DNA of 64,000 nucleotides from Rhizophagus irregularis (lineage: Eukaryota; Glomeromycota; Glomeromycetes; Glomerales; Glomeraceae). Where the stretch lies: NCBI RefSeq assembly GCF_026210795.1, contig NC_089435.1, positions 3,658,001 to 3,722,000 on the forward strand. Direction: 5' to 3'. This document shows, in pieces, positions 34,324 through 46,809 of this stretch (position 1 is its first letter; the number at the start of each line of letters is the position of its first letter). The position numbers were made by a program, and so were the translations under genes. The notes under the pieces were generated by a model. The model was not told where the DNA came from and did no database searches. It saw only the letters and a program-made list of their open reading frames with translations.

Positions 34324-36109
34324 TTACGATCGAAATATTCCGAAATAATACAGGATCGTAAATATACCGAAGCATTACGATCGAAATATTCCGAAATAAT
34401 ACGTGATCATAAATGTTCCGAAGCATTACGGTCAAAATATTCCGTAATAATACGTGATCGCAAATGTTTCGAAACATTACGATCAAAATATTCTGTAATA
34501 ATACGTGATCGTAAATGTTCTGAAGCATTACGATCGAAATATTCCGTAATAATACGTGATCGAAAATGTTCCGAAGCATTACGATCGAAATATTCTGTAA
34601 TAATACGATATCGCAATTGTTCCGAAGCATTACGATCGAAATATTCTGTAATAATACGTGATCGCAATTGTTCCGAAGCATTACGATCGAAATATTCCGT
34701 AATAATACGTGATCGAAAATGTTCTGAAGCATTACGATCGAAATATTCCGTAATAATATGATATCGCAATTGTTCCGAAGCATTACGATCGAAATATTCC
34801 GTAATAATACGTGATCGTAAATGTTTCGAAACATTACGATCAAAATATTCCGTAATAATACGATATCGTAAATGTTTCGAAGCATTACGATCGAAATATT
34901 CCCGTAATAATACGTGATCGTAAATGTTTCGAAACATTACGATCGAAATATTCCGTAATAATACGTGATCGTAAATGTTTCGTAACATTACGGTCAAAAT
35001 ATTCCGTAATAATACGTGATCGCAATTGTTCCGAAGCATTACGATCGAAATATTCCATAATAATACGTGATCGTAAATGTTTCGAAACATTACGATCGAA
35101 ATATTCCGTAATAATACGATATCGTAAATGTTTTGAAGCATTACGATCGAAATATTCCGTAATAATACGTGATCGTAAATGTTTCGAAACATTACGATCG
35201 AAATATTCCGTAATAATACGTGATCGTAAATGTTTCGAAACATTACGGTCAAAATATTCCGTAATAATACGTGATCGCAATTGTTTCGAAGCATTACGAT
35301 CGAAATATTCCGTAATAATACGTGATCGAAAATGTTCCGAAGCATTACGATCGAAATATTCCGTAATAATATGATATCGCAATTATTCCGAAGCATTACG
35401 ATCGAAATATTCCGTAATAATACGTGATCGTAAATGTTTCGAAACATTACGATCGAAATATTCTGTAATAATACGATATCGTAAATGTTTCGAAGCATTA
35501 CGATCGAAATATTCTGTAATAATACGTGATCGTAAATGTTTCGAAACATTACGATCGAAATATTCCGGAATAATACATGATCGTAAATGTTTCGAAACAT
35601 TACGGTCAAAATATTTCGTAGAATTACGATATTGTAAATGTTCCGAAGCATTATGATCGAAATATTCCGTAATAATACGTGATCGTAAATGTTTCGAAAC
35701 ATTACGATCGAAATATTCTGTAATAATACGTGATCGTAAATGTTTCGAAACATTACGGTCAAAATATTCCGTAGAATTACGATATTGTAAATGTTCTGAA
35801 GCATTACGATCGAAATATTCCATAATAATACGTGATCGTAAATGTTTCAAAACATTACGATCGAAATATTCCGTAATAATATGATATCGCAATTGTTCCG
35901 AAGCATTACGATCGAAATATTCCGTAATAATACGATATCGTAAATATTCCGAAGCATTACGATCAAAATATTCCGTAAAATTATGATATCGCAATTGTTC
36001 CAAAGCATTACGATCGAAATATTCCGTAATAATACGTGATCGTAAATATTCCAAAGCATCGAAGCATTACGGTCAAAATATTCCGTAATAATACGTGATC
36101 GTAAATATT
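34324..36109. repeat. 51-bp minisatellite, about 35 copies
   Basis: Head-to-tail units of 51 bp, for example ACGATCGAAATATTCCGTAA, TAATACGTGATCGTAAATGT, TCCGAAGCATT. Because 51 is divisible by three, the minus strand stays open in two frames for hundreds of codons with a 17-residue period; these frames are by-products. Units vary at set positions (GTGATCGTAAATG, GATATCGCAATTG, GTGATCGAAAATG) and are palindrome-rich: ATGTTTCGAAACAT and CGATCG are perfect. The region 34214-34323 looks like degenerate flanking units. Confidence 0.9.
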
Positions 36110-36427
36110 AGCCCTGTTCATTTCCGATCGGGTACATTTTTCGGTCAGATTTTGTTGTACAAAAATTATCCAATAAAATTTTTTTATTTTTGATCGCAAA
36201 TTGAACTGCTTTAGATTGAAATTTAGTTCAAACTCCTTGTATTTCCTGTAACTGATTTTGTTAGGATTAAAAAGGAAATTATAACTTATGTCTTTTTCTT
36301 AAATATCACGTAAACAGAAATTATCTAATTTTGGTTGGTTGTTTTTGGTATTCAAAACGGGCTAAAAGTTCAGAAAATGGTTGCGTTGTACACCGAAAAA
36401 TGCGATCGACCGGAAATGAACAGGGCT
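36110..36427. mobile_element. MITE inserted in the minisatellite, 318 bp
   Basis: The ends AGCCCTGTTCATTTCC and the complement of GGAAATGAACAGGGCT continue as about 36 bp of imperfect inverted repeat. The flanking ATT on both sides may be a 3-bp target duplication, as in PIF/Harbinger. The minisatellite resumes at 36428, so insertion followed array formation. Confidence 0.8.
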
Positions 36428-36465
36428 ATTTTGAAGCGTTACGGTCGAAATATTCTGTAATAAAT
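36428..36465. repeat. Terminal partial unit of the 51-bp minisatellite
   Basis: GAAGCGTTACGGTCGAAATA and TTCTGTAATAA continue the unit interrupted at 36109. The array ends here. Confidence 0.8.
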
Positions 36466-36727
36466 TCAATAACTTATATTACGCTACGTAACTTATCTCA
36501 TCTGGTAATTCAAGTTTCTAAAATAATCATTCTTATTTATTACAATCGTAATATTTCACATTTACACAAAATAAAGTGGCCAACTACATAATGATCAAAT
36601 ATATTTTACCCGAACATGTATTTATTTATTGACTTGAAAATTATCTCCTTTATTAAAATAAATGGGATATTAAAATATATGGGGGGATATTAAAATATAA
36701 AAAATATATGCATAGTCAATTATTATT

Positions 36728-38112
36728 TTATTTTTTATATTGTTTTTTTAATCGCCTCATTCTTTCTTTTGTCTCTTCATCCGTACTACTTATATAAATT
36801 CTTCCGCCTTCCTCCTCGTCTTCTTCTCTTATCTCGTTTTCTTCCTCTTCTTGTAATACTTCTTCTGCTTCGTCAGCTACTTCTTCTGCTTCATCAACTT
36901 CTGCTGCTTCATCAACTCCTTTGTTTGTCTCTTCAGCTTCTTAGGAAGCTTCTATTTCGTCATTATCGGAATATGAATAATTATCCTTACTTGTAATTTT
37001 TTTCTAAGAAGTAAAACAAAATTAGTTTTTAAATATTACTATTTATTCAAATTTCTAATGCTTACCAAATTCTTCGTTAAAACGGGTTTTATGACAGATT
37101 CTGTAACCTGAATATGTAAATTTTTCGGATTTAAAATAATTTCACAAATACTTATTGCATATGCAATTTGCATATTAGATAATTGATTTTTGCCTTTAAG
37201 TATTTGAAGGATTCTCGACATATATGTCTCCGGATCCGGATTCTTGATTTTTTTGAATAAATTACCGTAACAATTTTTCACGGCTGGGCTCCCTTTCCAT
37301 TTTCTTATTTCGCTTTCCTTTAATGCCGTGTTTACGGCAGGGATTGTGGGAAGGTTAAATTCTTTAAAAACGACATACATTATGTCTTTCACTTTAGAAG
37401 CTAAAGAACCCCGGGCACTACGATGTTTAGCTAGAAGCTAAAGAAAAGATTTTAAATTTAAATTTCAATAAATTAATGTAAAATCGTAATTTCTCAAAAC
37501 TTACGGGAGAAGCAATATTTTTTTCATAAAATATAATCCATTTATCATATCTTTTAAACCGTTTAATAAAATCATCGTAGTTTTCATTCATATAATTATT
37601 AGTGAACTCTCAAAGTTCATCGGGGGTAGGATATATTGAAGCTTCAAGTAACTTTTTAGCAACTTCTTTGATTATTTTCTATAATCAAAAATATAATGAT
37701 TTAATGAGGAATTACTACTAAATGTTCAACCATGATTTACGTAAATATTTGTATTTTTGGGTCTTACCTTTATATATTCTTCATCCCCTTGATTACTATC
37801 ATTATTTTTATCGACCGATTCTTCTACTTTCGATACTCTGTTTTCTAAAGCCTTTTGGTTGGAAATAATTATATCCAGTTTGGATAAAATTTTTGTATTC
37901 TGGCGCAATATTTTCGTTAAAGCTTCTTTATAACAGTAGAATATAAATAATATAAATAATAATATATTAGTAATAATTATTTTTATTTTTCAAAAATATA
38001 TAATTTAACCAACCATTAATTAATTCATCGGAAGATTCGTCGGTTTTTCTCCGTTTGTCTACATGCTCGACTGTTTCAGTGTTTTTTTTTTATTATTATT
38101 ATTTTTGTCCAT
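36728..38112 (-). pseudogene. KWK-family gene, diverged minus-strand member with lesions
   Basis: Exons, reading leftwards: about 38112-38014, 37925-37768, 37678-37505, 37437-37066 and 37003-36941 or to 36728. Layout and junction phases mirror the four tandem copies at 44.8-54.9 kb: a charged N-terminus, a coiled-coil exon (LRQNTKILSKLDIIISNQKA), an exon with ASIYPTPDEL and DKWIIFYEKNI, then the longest exon with RSARGSLASKVKDIMYVVF, IRKWKGSPAVKNCYGNLF and AYAISICEIILNP. The last exon is acidic. Lesions: TGA within exon 3 after PTPDEL, TAA at 36941-36943 before a further 70-odd open acidic codons, and an A10 tract in exon 1 whose length breaks the frame. Function unknown. It is divergent from the Plavaka-type transposase. 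Confidence 0.6.
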
Positions 38113-38190
38113 GATTGAAAAAATGAAAAAAAAAGAGAAATTTAACGGATAGAAGAGAAGAAAGGAGTTTAACGGATGAATTGAGAGAGA
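38113..38190. promoter_or_regulatory. Presumed upstream region of the minus-strand KWK gene
   Basis: Short purine-rich spacer between the ATG at 38112 and the tandem array that follows. No defined box was recognised; the assignment rests on position only. Confidence 0.2.
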
Positions 38191-39168
38191 AAAGAAAGGG
38201 GTTGGTTAATGGATAAAGGAGAGTTTGAAGGATGCCTGTGAAACAATAGCATGAGTTTTTTTTCTGTTAGTGGACTTGCATTGCGTTGCAAAATTTTTTT
38301 TTTTTTTTGAAAGGATTTGTTAAGGGGTGTGAAAAAGAAATAGAAAAGACATGAACTTGCATATATTTCTAAAAAAAAAAAATCTGGGAACATTTGCAAA
38401 TCCAGTAGAAGAAAAAAGGTATAAAAAAAAAAAATCTGGGAACATTTGCAAATCCAGTAGAAGAAAAAAGGCATGAAATGAAAAATGAGCAAGACGCTCG
38501 AGAGACTAAATCTGCAGACAAAAAAGATGAGGACCAAGCCTAAACGGATAGATTGAAAGGGGTTGGTTAATGGATAAAGGAGAGTTTGAAGGATGCCTGT
38601 GAAACAATAGCATGAGTTTTTTTCTGTTAGTGGACTCGCATTGCGTTGCAAATTTTTTTTTTGAAAAGGATTTTGTTAAGGGGTGTGAAAAAGAAAATAG
38701 AAAAGACATGAACTTGCATATATTTCTAAAAAAAAAAAAAAAAAATCTGGGAACATTTGCAAATCCAGTAGAAGAAAAAAGGCATGAAATGAAAAATGAG
38801 CAAGACGCTCGAGAGACTAAATCTGCAGACAAAAAAGATGAGGACCAAGCCTAAACGGATAGATTGAAAGGGGTTGGTTAATGGATAAAGGAGAGTTTGA
38901 AGGATGCCTGTGAAACAATAGCATGAGTTTTTTTCTGTTAGTGGACTCGCATTGCGTTGCAAATTTTTTTTTGAAAAGGATTTTGTTAAGGGGTGTGAAA
39001 AAGAAAATAGAAAAGACATGAACTTGCATATATTTCTAAAAAAAAAAAAAAAAAAAAAATCTGGGAACATTTGCAAATCCAGTAGAAGAAAAAAGGCATG
39101 AAATGAAAAATGAGCAAGACGCTCGAGAGACTAAATCTGCAGACAAAAAAGATGAGGACCAAGCCTAC
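38191..39168. repeat. Tandem repeat of about 312-360 bp, three copies
   Basis: Units start near 38198, 38559 and 38870 with GGGGTTGGTTAATGGATAAA and end with GATGAGGACCAAGCC. Each carries two A or T homopolymers whose lengths differ between copies. Copy 1 has an extra 50-bp internal duplication around AATCTGGGAACATTTGCAAA. Open frames here are repeat by-products. Confidence 0.85.
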
Positions 39169-39289
39169 AGAAGATGAACAGAAACAATGCATATTTATAT
39201 ATTTTATTGTTTGTAAATCTTTCTATATACTGTTGTTTGTTAAAAAAAATTATTTGATCATTATGCGTAATGATCGACTACACAACAAG

Positions 39290-39775
39290 TTTAATTTCAT
39301 GCAAAGCCTATATATTTCTAGATCGCAATAAATATAAGGTTTTCGTTACATTTACAACAAAGTTAATAGATAAATGACAATCTTTCATGCAAAGCCCTAC
39401 AATATTTCTAGATCCGAATAAACATTCAAATTTTATAAGGTTTTCGTTTACATTAAAGTTAATAGATAAATGACAATCTTTCATGCAAAGCCTACAATAT
39501 TTCTAGATCCGAAATATTTCGCAATAAACATTCAAATTTTATAAGGTTTTCGTTTACATTAAAGTTAATAGATAAATGACAATCTTTCATGCAAAGCCTA
39601 CAATATTTCTAGATCCGAAATATTTCGCAATAAATATTCAAATTTTATAAGGTTTTCGTTTACATTTATAACAAAGTAATAGATAAATGATAATCTTTCA
39701 TGCAAAGCCCTACTATATTTCTAGATCCGAAATATCTCGCAATAAATATTCAGATTTTATAAAATAATAAGCTGT
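39290..39775. repeat. Tandem repeat of about 90-110 bp, five copies
   Basis: Copies begin with TTTCATGCAAAGCC near 39295, 39386, 39480, 39586 and 39698, followed by ATATTTCTAGATCCGAAATA, AAGGTTTTCGTTTACATT and AATAGATAAATGA. The copies are close in sequence, and later ones are longer by an extra TCGCAATAAA block. Confidence 0.8.
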
Positions 39776-39868
39776 GCATGATTATAACGAAATTTTTCTA
39801 AGCTTATTAATTGATAAATATATAGAAAAATGCTTGTGGTCTTTTGATGCACAACTATTGACCGAAAA

Positions 39869-39945
39869 AATGTATAACCAACCAGATCACAGTTACAATT
39901 GAGCACAATTTTTGATTGATCGGGTTGGTTATATATCCATAATAG
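39869..39945. repeat. Inverted repeat TATAACCAACC / GGTTGGTTATA
   Basis: Two 11-bp perfect arms are separated by about 50 bp. It may be the remnant of a small MITE. Confidence 0.4.
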
Positions 39946-40342
39946 CTTATGTTTATTATAAAATTAAAATCAGGGGAAAACCAATTTTTGTAGATCTGAT
40001 TAACCGGCTTATGTTTCCATTAACATGATCTGATCTATAGAGTTTCAAAAATAGGATTTTAGAGATTTTGGCTTATATTAGGCGAGGCTTGTTTCAAATT
40101 TGAAATATAGCTTCGCCCGAAACTCACTTTATGATTATCGAAATACGCCACTTTTCGTAGAAAAATTTAAAAAGAGGTAAACTTTTCACAATGATCTACG
40201 CCTGAGCCGGATCATGTTGTGGCTAATTATTTTTCGGCTAACTACACCATTATGCAAACGTTTATAAATTGACATAAATGAGCAAATAATTTTTTAATTA
40301 ATTTGTAAAGTTTAAATTCAAGTAAATAAAATACTCTTAAAA

Positions 40343-43300
40343 ATGTCATATAAATGCCCTTTTTGTCCAAGGTACTTCAGCACAAGGTCTGCATACACTC
40401 AACATAAGAATTTTTGTACTCCGCCTAATAACGATAGTAGCGATAGTGAAGAATTATAAGAATTTGAACATAAAACTAATAATCATGATATCGAGGTAAA
40501 GAAAATAGGAAATTATAAAATTTTTTGAATTTCTTTTTTAATATAATTAATTTTATAGATGGTCCGTGAAGATTCATGCGAAGATCTTTCTGATAATAAA
40601 AGTACAGACTCGGAAATAAATAATCAGAGTTTTCAAAGTATGATGTCAATTTCAGAGGTTGGTGAAATTGATCAAAATATAGAAGAAATAGACCACGATG
40701 AAAATGAAAATGTCTTTGAAAATATCTTGGAAGATTCTGATTCAGAATTGAATGAAGAAGAATCCAAACCAGAAATTAATGTTAATTACCCAAGTGAAGC
40801 ATATGGTGATTTAATGGCATTAGTTACGAAACATAAACTTAACAATGCGACAGGAAATGCTATAATTAAATTCTTTAATAAACATGCAAATTTAGATAAA
40901 TCACCTCTTCCAAGATCTATCGAACAAGGCCGCAAATATATGGATAATATGAAACTACCAAATTTAAATTATACTAAAACTAGTATAATGAATTATAATA
41001 ATAATGAGTATTTTCTTTATCATCAGTCTTTAATAAACTGTATAAAAAATATTTTGTCAATTTCGGACATATCACAAAATTTTGCGTTAACTTTTGAGAA
41101 AGTTGAGGTAATTATTTTATACTTTCGTATGAAATATACAACTTAATATTATAGGATATTTACTAATCTTCATATAAACTTAAAGCATAACGGTGAAAGG
41201 GAGTTTAGCGAACAAAATACTGGGATATGGTGGGAAAATGCGGAAAAATCCCTGCCACCTGGTGCCAGGCTTTTATCTTTAATATTATATTCTGACGCTA
41301 CAAATGTTGACACACTAGGAAAAAGTCAACTCCATCCCATTTACTTGTCTATTGGTAATATTAAAAATTGGAGGCGTAATAAGAAAGATGCAAAGCAATT
41401 ATTAGCGTATCTGCCGATCTTAAAATCTAATAATATTACTGAAAGGAAGTCTGAAACATTTAAGATTGCTGTTCGCCGAATGCTTCCATAAATCTTTGGA
41501 ATTGTTACTAGACCCTTTATTAAAATTAAATAAAAATGGCATTGATCTATTTTTAAATAACGAAATGATTTGGTTTTATCCTAGAGTTTCAGCTATAATA
41601 TCTGACTGGCCGGAAGCTGCAACGTATTGTCTTACATACAAATCACCAATGTCGAAACATCCTTGTCATTTTTGTCTAGTCACAAGAGACAATCTTGCTG
41701 ATCTTAATTTACAAATTGATGATATAACACCACGAACTCATGTTAATATGCAGCAGTATTTTAATCAAAACTCGGGAAATTCCGTTTGCATTGAAAATAT
41801 ATCTAATTTTTTTTGGAATCTGCCGTAAGTTTACATAATATTTGTTAGGCATCCAGCCATTTCGCCAAATCACGTAAGCATTACAAGCATTACACTAACA
41901 TGAGTTTATTTTTATTAATTTATATTAAGTAATATAAATATCTATCAAGCCACAGTGCCTGATAGAATGCATCATCTCGATTTAGGCCTCTTTCATTATC
42001 AAATCGATTATACGAAAAAACTTTTAGGGGCGCAATGTGGCAAAACTTTAGTTGATGAAGTAGATCATCGATTAGCCGCAATACCAAGATTTTCCGGTTT
42101 GAAGATCTTTACAAATGGCATACAATCAATAGCCAGATTAACAGCTAATGAGTATCGCAATCTGATGAAAGTAATGGTTTTTGTAGTGGACAATTTGTTT
42201 GTAAATAATGAGGATGATGAAAATTTTGTAAAGAATGAAGATCTGGCAAAACTTTACGAAGCTTGGAATGAAATGTATGCAATTAGTCGATATGAAAATT
42301 TCAAAGAAAGTGATTTGGCCAAATTTAGGGTATGTACTACATAATTATTATAAAACAACGCTGTCCACTAATACTTAAAATTATAATTTCAGGAATCTAT
42401 AAACAATTGGTCTCAAATGTTCATAAAAATTCTCCAATGTATGTCCCCCTCGGAGTTAAAATTACCAAAACTGCATTCGTGGGCATATCATATAATTGAT
42501 TCGATTCGATCATTTGGTGCAGTTAATGGATACACTACAGAGACTTACGAAAGCCTTCACAAAGAATACGTTAAGAATCCCTACCGATTAAGTAATAAAA
42601 AAAATATTGAAGTTCAAATAATGAAAATAGCAAGTATTATTTATATAAAATACACAATAATATGTTAAATTTCTAAAAAAAATTAATTTTTATAGATTCG
42701 GCGACAATCAATAACAAATATAACCCATCGATTACCAAATTCAGCTACTATCCCTCGTATATTTAAATTTACAGCAATACTTTTCGAATTTCTATTAAAA
42801 GATGCCCATGATTTTTTTGTAGAACAGGCTAATATAGACCACAAAATGAGATCTGGATTTGACAATTTTTTGGAATGTTTAAATCTGTATATGGATCACG
42901 AAAGTATTGCAAATGAAAGCCAAGTGACAATATACAGATCAGTTATAATAGAAAATGGTGCAATAATGCGTGCTACTAACAGTTATTATGGCAGACCTTG
43001 GTATAGTAATGTGTCTGTTCGTATGAATTCTGATGAATTATTTGATTATGCTTCTGATCAAGGCATTTGTTACGGGCAGGTAATTTTTTAATTGATTTGA
43101 TACTATATATTTATATAATATTGCTAATTTAAAAATGATTTTTTAAATTAAGATTTTATTAATAGCGAAAATAGAACTTAAGAATCAAAATATTCCATTA
43201 AATCTCGCATTAATTCAGTGGTATGACTTCAAATTTCAAAATCAACCACATCTTTATGGGTGTTCCTTACTAGAAATTACGGAAATCTATAACTTTATTG

Positions 43301-43386
43301 ATATAGAAGCAATACAAGATATCGTACATATAGTACCCCGGTTTAATAAAACAAATGAATATTTTGTAAATAAATACATATTTTAA
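40343..43386 (+). pseudogene. Plavaka-type (CACTA-like) transposase, inactivated
   Basis: Probable exons: 40343-40495 (C2H2 finger, CPFCPRYFSTRSAYTQHKNF), 40559-41107, 41155-41824, 41930-42329, 42393-42629, 42696-43079 and 43153-43386. Later exons carry landmarks recalled from Plavaka transposases: WWENAEKSLPPGARLLSLIL and YSDATNVDTLGKSQLHPIY, the zinc-binding KHPCHFCLV, VPDRMHHLDLGLFHYQ, IPRFSGLKIFTNGIQSIARL and INGYTTETYESLHKEYVKNP-like sequence. Lesions: TAA at 40457-40459, a frameshift just after 41155 and another near 41455. Intron 42630-42695 has a GC donor. I could not locate element ends or target duplications. Confidence 0.75.
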
Positions 43387-43739
43387 TAAAGTTTATTATA
43401 TTTAACGACAGCGATACTAATATCTTGTATAACGTTACTGATCTAAAATATGACTATTACTTTTCCTTTTTTGATAAGGTAAGTTTTATGGATTTCCGTA
43501 AAGTTACGGTTGAATGCGTAAATTGTTCCATTTTTATTGGTTAGACTGTTCATGTCTGATCGGTTACACCAACTAATAAATTCGTGATCAAAAAATGCTG
43601 ATCAAACAACCCTGACTAATATATAATGAGTTGGAATTTTATTTCACTCAGGAGTGGTATCATTAGATTTTTTATAATGTGTATGCATGCTTATGTTTTC
43701 GAAATTATATAAATTTTTTATCGTACAAAGAAAAACTTT

Positions 43740-44745
43740 AATGTTTATTGTTTCCATGTAAGATACGACTGACATAATTATTACTACTAAGTATGCGAAG
43801 GTTTCTGCAGTTCCTGCGAATTCTACTTTAATGACTTGTACGAAAAATTGCTTGGTTTAGTATAATGAGTAAATATCGAAATCATGCGAATTTCTATCCA
43901 TAATAATAAAACTCATGTTCACGTGTTTATGTTTTATTTCCATATATGATATAACAATGATATAATTATTAAATATTCGAAGGTTCAAGGTTTCTGCGGA
44001 TTCTACTTTAATGACTTGTCGAAAAATTGCTTGGTTTAGTATAATGAGTAAGTATCGAAATCATGCGGTTCTATCCATAATAATAACAAGGAAAAAACTC
44101 ATGTTCCATATAAAGTGATATAATTATCGAATATTCGAAGGTTTCTGCGGTTACTGCTTTAATGACTGGTACGCCTGGTTTTAGAATAATGAGTAAGTAA
44201 TCGAAATTATCCTTATGTTCACGTGCGTGTTTTTATTTCCTCAACTGACATAATTATTACTAAGAAAGTTTCTGCAGTTCTACTTTAATGACTGGTACGA
44301 AAAAATTACCTGGTTTAGAATAATGAGTAAGTAATCGAAATTATGTGAATTTATCCTTATGTTCACGTGCATTTGGTTTTATTTCCTCAACTGACATAAT
44401 TATTACTAAGAAAGTTTCTTTGCCTGGTTTAGAATAATGAGTAATTATGCCTATGTTCACGTGCATGTGTTTTTATTTCCTCGACTGACATAATTATTAC
44501 TAAGAAAGTTTCTTTTCCCGGTTTAGAATAATGAGTAATTATGCGAATTTATCCTTATGTTCATGTGTATATGTTTTTATTTCCTCAACTGACATAATTA
44601 TTACTAAGAGAGTTTCTGCGGTTCTGCTTAATGACTGGTACGAAAATTTGCATGATGTAATTATTGAGTATTCGAAAGTTTCTGTTAATGACTGGTACGA
44701 AAAATTGCTTGATTTGGGGTTAAAGAGTTTTTTTTTTTCATAAAT
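43740..44745 (+). repeat. Subrepeat array upstream of KWK copy A
   Basis: Imperfect units of about 100-140 bp contain GACATAATTATTACTAAG, GTTTCTGCGGTTCTACTTTA, ATGACTGGTACGAAAAATT, GGTTTAGAATAATGAGTAA and TATGTTCACGTG. CACGTG boxes lie at 43920, 44220, 44364 and 44458. Similar arrays precede copies B, C and D. A regulatory role (bHLH-type E-box) or a transposon subterminal-repeat role is inference. Confidence 0.75.
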
Positions 44746-44823
44746 AAGGACCAATTTTTTTTCTTCAGAAATATTTCTTTTTTTCTTAAATTGTAAGAAA
44801 TCCCATTATTCAAAAGTATCATT

Positions 44824-46140
44824 ATGGAATCAGGAAATAAATTGAGAGAATCCTCTCGTAAGAAAATTGAGGAATTGCTAATCGAAGGGAATCATAAGCG
44901 CAGTGATAGAGGCCGAAGCAGAAGCAGAAGCAACAGCAGTAAAACCAACATCAACACCAACGAAACCATCAATGACGAAATTTATGTTACTCAGACTAAG
45001 AGATGGCTTCCTGTAAATTCAAAAATTGAAGGTATTCGCAAATATTTAAGAAATTAATAAAATTATCTTGTAATTAATTAATATTTATTGTAATTATGGT
45101 AGATTGATTAATAAGAATTGAAAATAAAATCGATACTTTAAGTAAAGAAATACAAGAGTTTAAATCCGAGTTAAAAACTTTACTTTCTGATAAAATAAAT
45201 TTGACATCAAGCGTTAAAGAATCATTCATAGCGGTAAGAATATCTTTGAAATATTTAGTTTTATTATTTATTTACATTCTAATTATTTTGAATTTCGACT
45301 AATTTTAGGATGTTGTGAAAAATGTTTCGAAATTATTAATAAAAGTATCGATTTACCCAACAAAAGATGAATGTTGTGGAGCGGTTGAAGGATATTTATC
45401 ACTGAACCATGCGAGTTTTTTCTCTAATTTTACTGAAGACGATTGGATCTCGTTTTACAACGAGAATATACATAAACAAGTAAGTCCTTATTCGATAGTA
45501 ACAAAATGTTTAATAAAATAAAATAAAATATTAAGTATTAACTTTCTTCATAGTTAACAAAACAAGTACGGTCCGTAAGAGGAACATTGTCCTCGAAATC
45601 AAGGGAGGCTATTTTTTCTATATTCGGATCCCGTTTACCACCTATAAACACAAATGCCGGGCCGTCTGAAATTGCAAAATGGAAAAGAAACCCCGAGGTT
45701 AAAAGTTGTTATGAAAGCCTGTTTACAAAGATGAATCCCAAGGACAAAAATTCTTCGATTGTTTTAATGAGCGTTATTGACAGAGTCCTCCAAAATGACT
45801 ATTCTAATGCAGAAATCGCATATGTTCTTGCGATCTGCTCAACAATTTTGAACCCAAATCATGACGAAATAATGTTGAAAAAGAATATCATGAAACAAAA
45901 AGTTAAAAAATTTTTAGTAAGTTTGTAATTTTGTAGTAGTATTTAATAAAATATCATTTCATGGCTAATCAATCATATTATTCTTTAAAGAAAAAAATCA
46001 ATAATCAAACGGGCATAAATTATTCTGATTTTGAAGATAATAGCTATGAGGAAGAAGAAAGTGGAAATGAAACTGAAGATGATGAAGATGATGATGTGAT
46101 GATGTATAATAAGGTGAATTTTATTATATGCATAAGATAA
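44824..46140 (+). pseudogene. KWK family copy A, nonsense mutation
   Basis: Exons 44824-45031, 45103-45233, 45309-45479, 45554-45916 and 45991-46113 or to 46140. Layout is that of intact copy C: basic N-terminus with Arg/Ser repeats, coiled coil, a middle exon with IYPTKDECCGAVEGYLSLNH and FTEDDWISFYNENIH, an exon with EIAKWKRNPEVKSCYESLF and YVLAICSTILNPNHDEI, and an acidic tail. After splicing, codon 71 is TGA where copies B-D have CGA (a C-to-T change at CpG). The tail lacks the stop used by the other copies: it either runs into the last intron to a TAA at 46138 or splices to 46198 and stops at 46206. Function unknown. Confidence 0.65.
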
Positions 46141-46809
46141 TTATATATATGTTTATTTGTTTTAATAAATTTATTATTTTTTTTATTGGTTTGGCAGGAC
46201 TGGTGAATATATTAATAATATATATAATATTACGAATTAGTAATTGATATGTACAATTTCAAAAAAAAAAATACCCCCACTCCTCTAAATTTTATAAATT
46301 AAATTTATTTGATAATCATTTAAAAGAGCATCTTTCTTCAAAAAACAAAAACAAATCAATAAATTTTACGTTTTTGCGATTAATTTATATATATAATTTT
46401 ATTAATATGAGTTTGGCTGATAACTGTTAAACAATAAAAGAATTTTTATACATGAAACACAAAAAATTATTTTGAATTTGATCGCAATTTTGTTAAAATT
46501 CATAGTTACAATTGAATGTGTAAAATTGTTCTATTTTTTATTGGTTAGACTGGAGTTCATTGTCTGATCGGTCACACCAACTAATAAATTCGTGATCAAA
46601 AAATGCTGATCAAACAATTCTGACTTATATATAATGAGTTGGAATTTTATTTCACTCAGGAGTGTATCATTAGATTTTTTATAATGTGTATGCATGCTTA
46701 TGTTTTCGAAATTATATAAATTTTTTATCGTACAAAGAAAAACTTTAATGTTTATTGTTTCCATGTAAGATACGACTGACATAATTATTACTACTAAGTA
46801 TGCGAAGGT

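Noticed and set aside
34324-36109. CRISPR array
   Set aside because: Units are contiguous and wholly repetitive without unique spacers, and the genome is eukaryotic.
34205-36199. Long minus-strand open frames (up to 465 codons) across the 51-bp array
   Set aside because: Two overlapping frames are open at once because 51 is a multiple of three. The period is at the DNA level, and there is no start context or flanking exon.
38169-39192. Overlapping frames on both strands in the 312-bp repeats
   Set aside because: They span A/T homopolymers of varying length, differ in frame between copies and encode low-complexity peptides.
44531-44743. Seventy-codon frame conserved before KWK copies A, B and C (also 47614 and 50610)
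   Set aside because: It lies wholly in the subrepeat array, encodes the subrepeats, and is conserved only because the 3-kb unit was recently duplicated; copy D lacks it.
45055-45057. Stop codon ending a 77-codon first ORF of the KWK genes
   Set aside because: Splicing GAAG/GTATTC to TATGGTAG joins the ORF in frame to the coiled-coil exon, so this stop is intronic.
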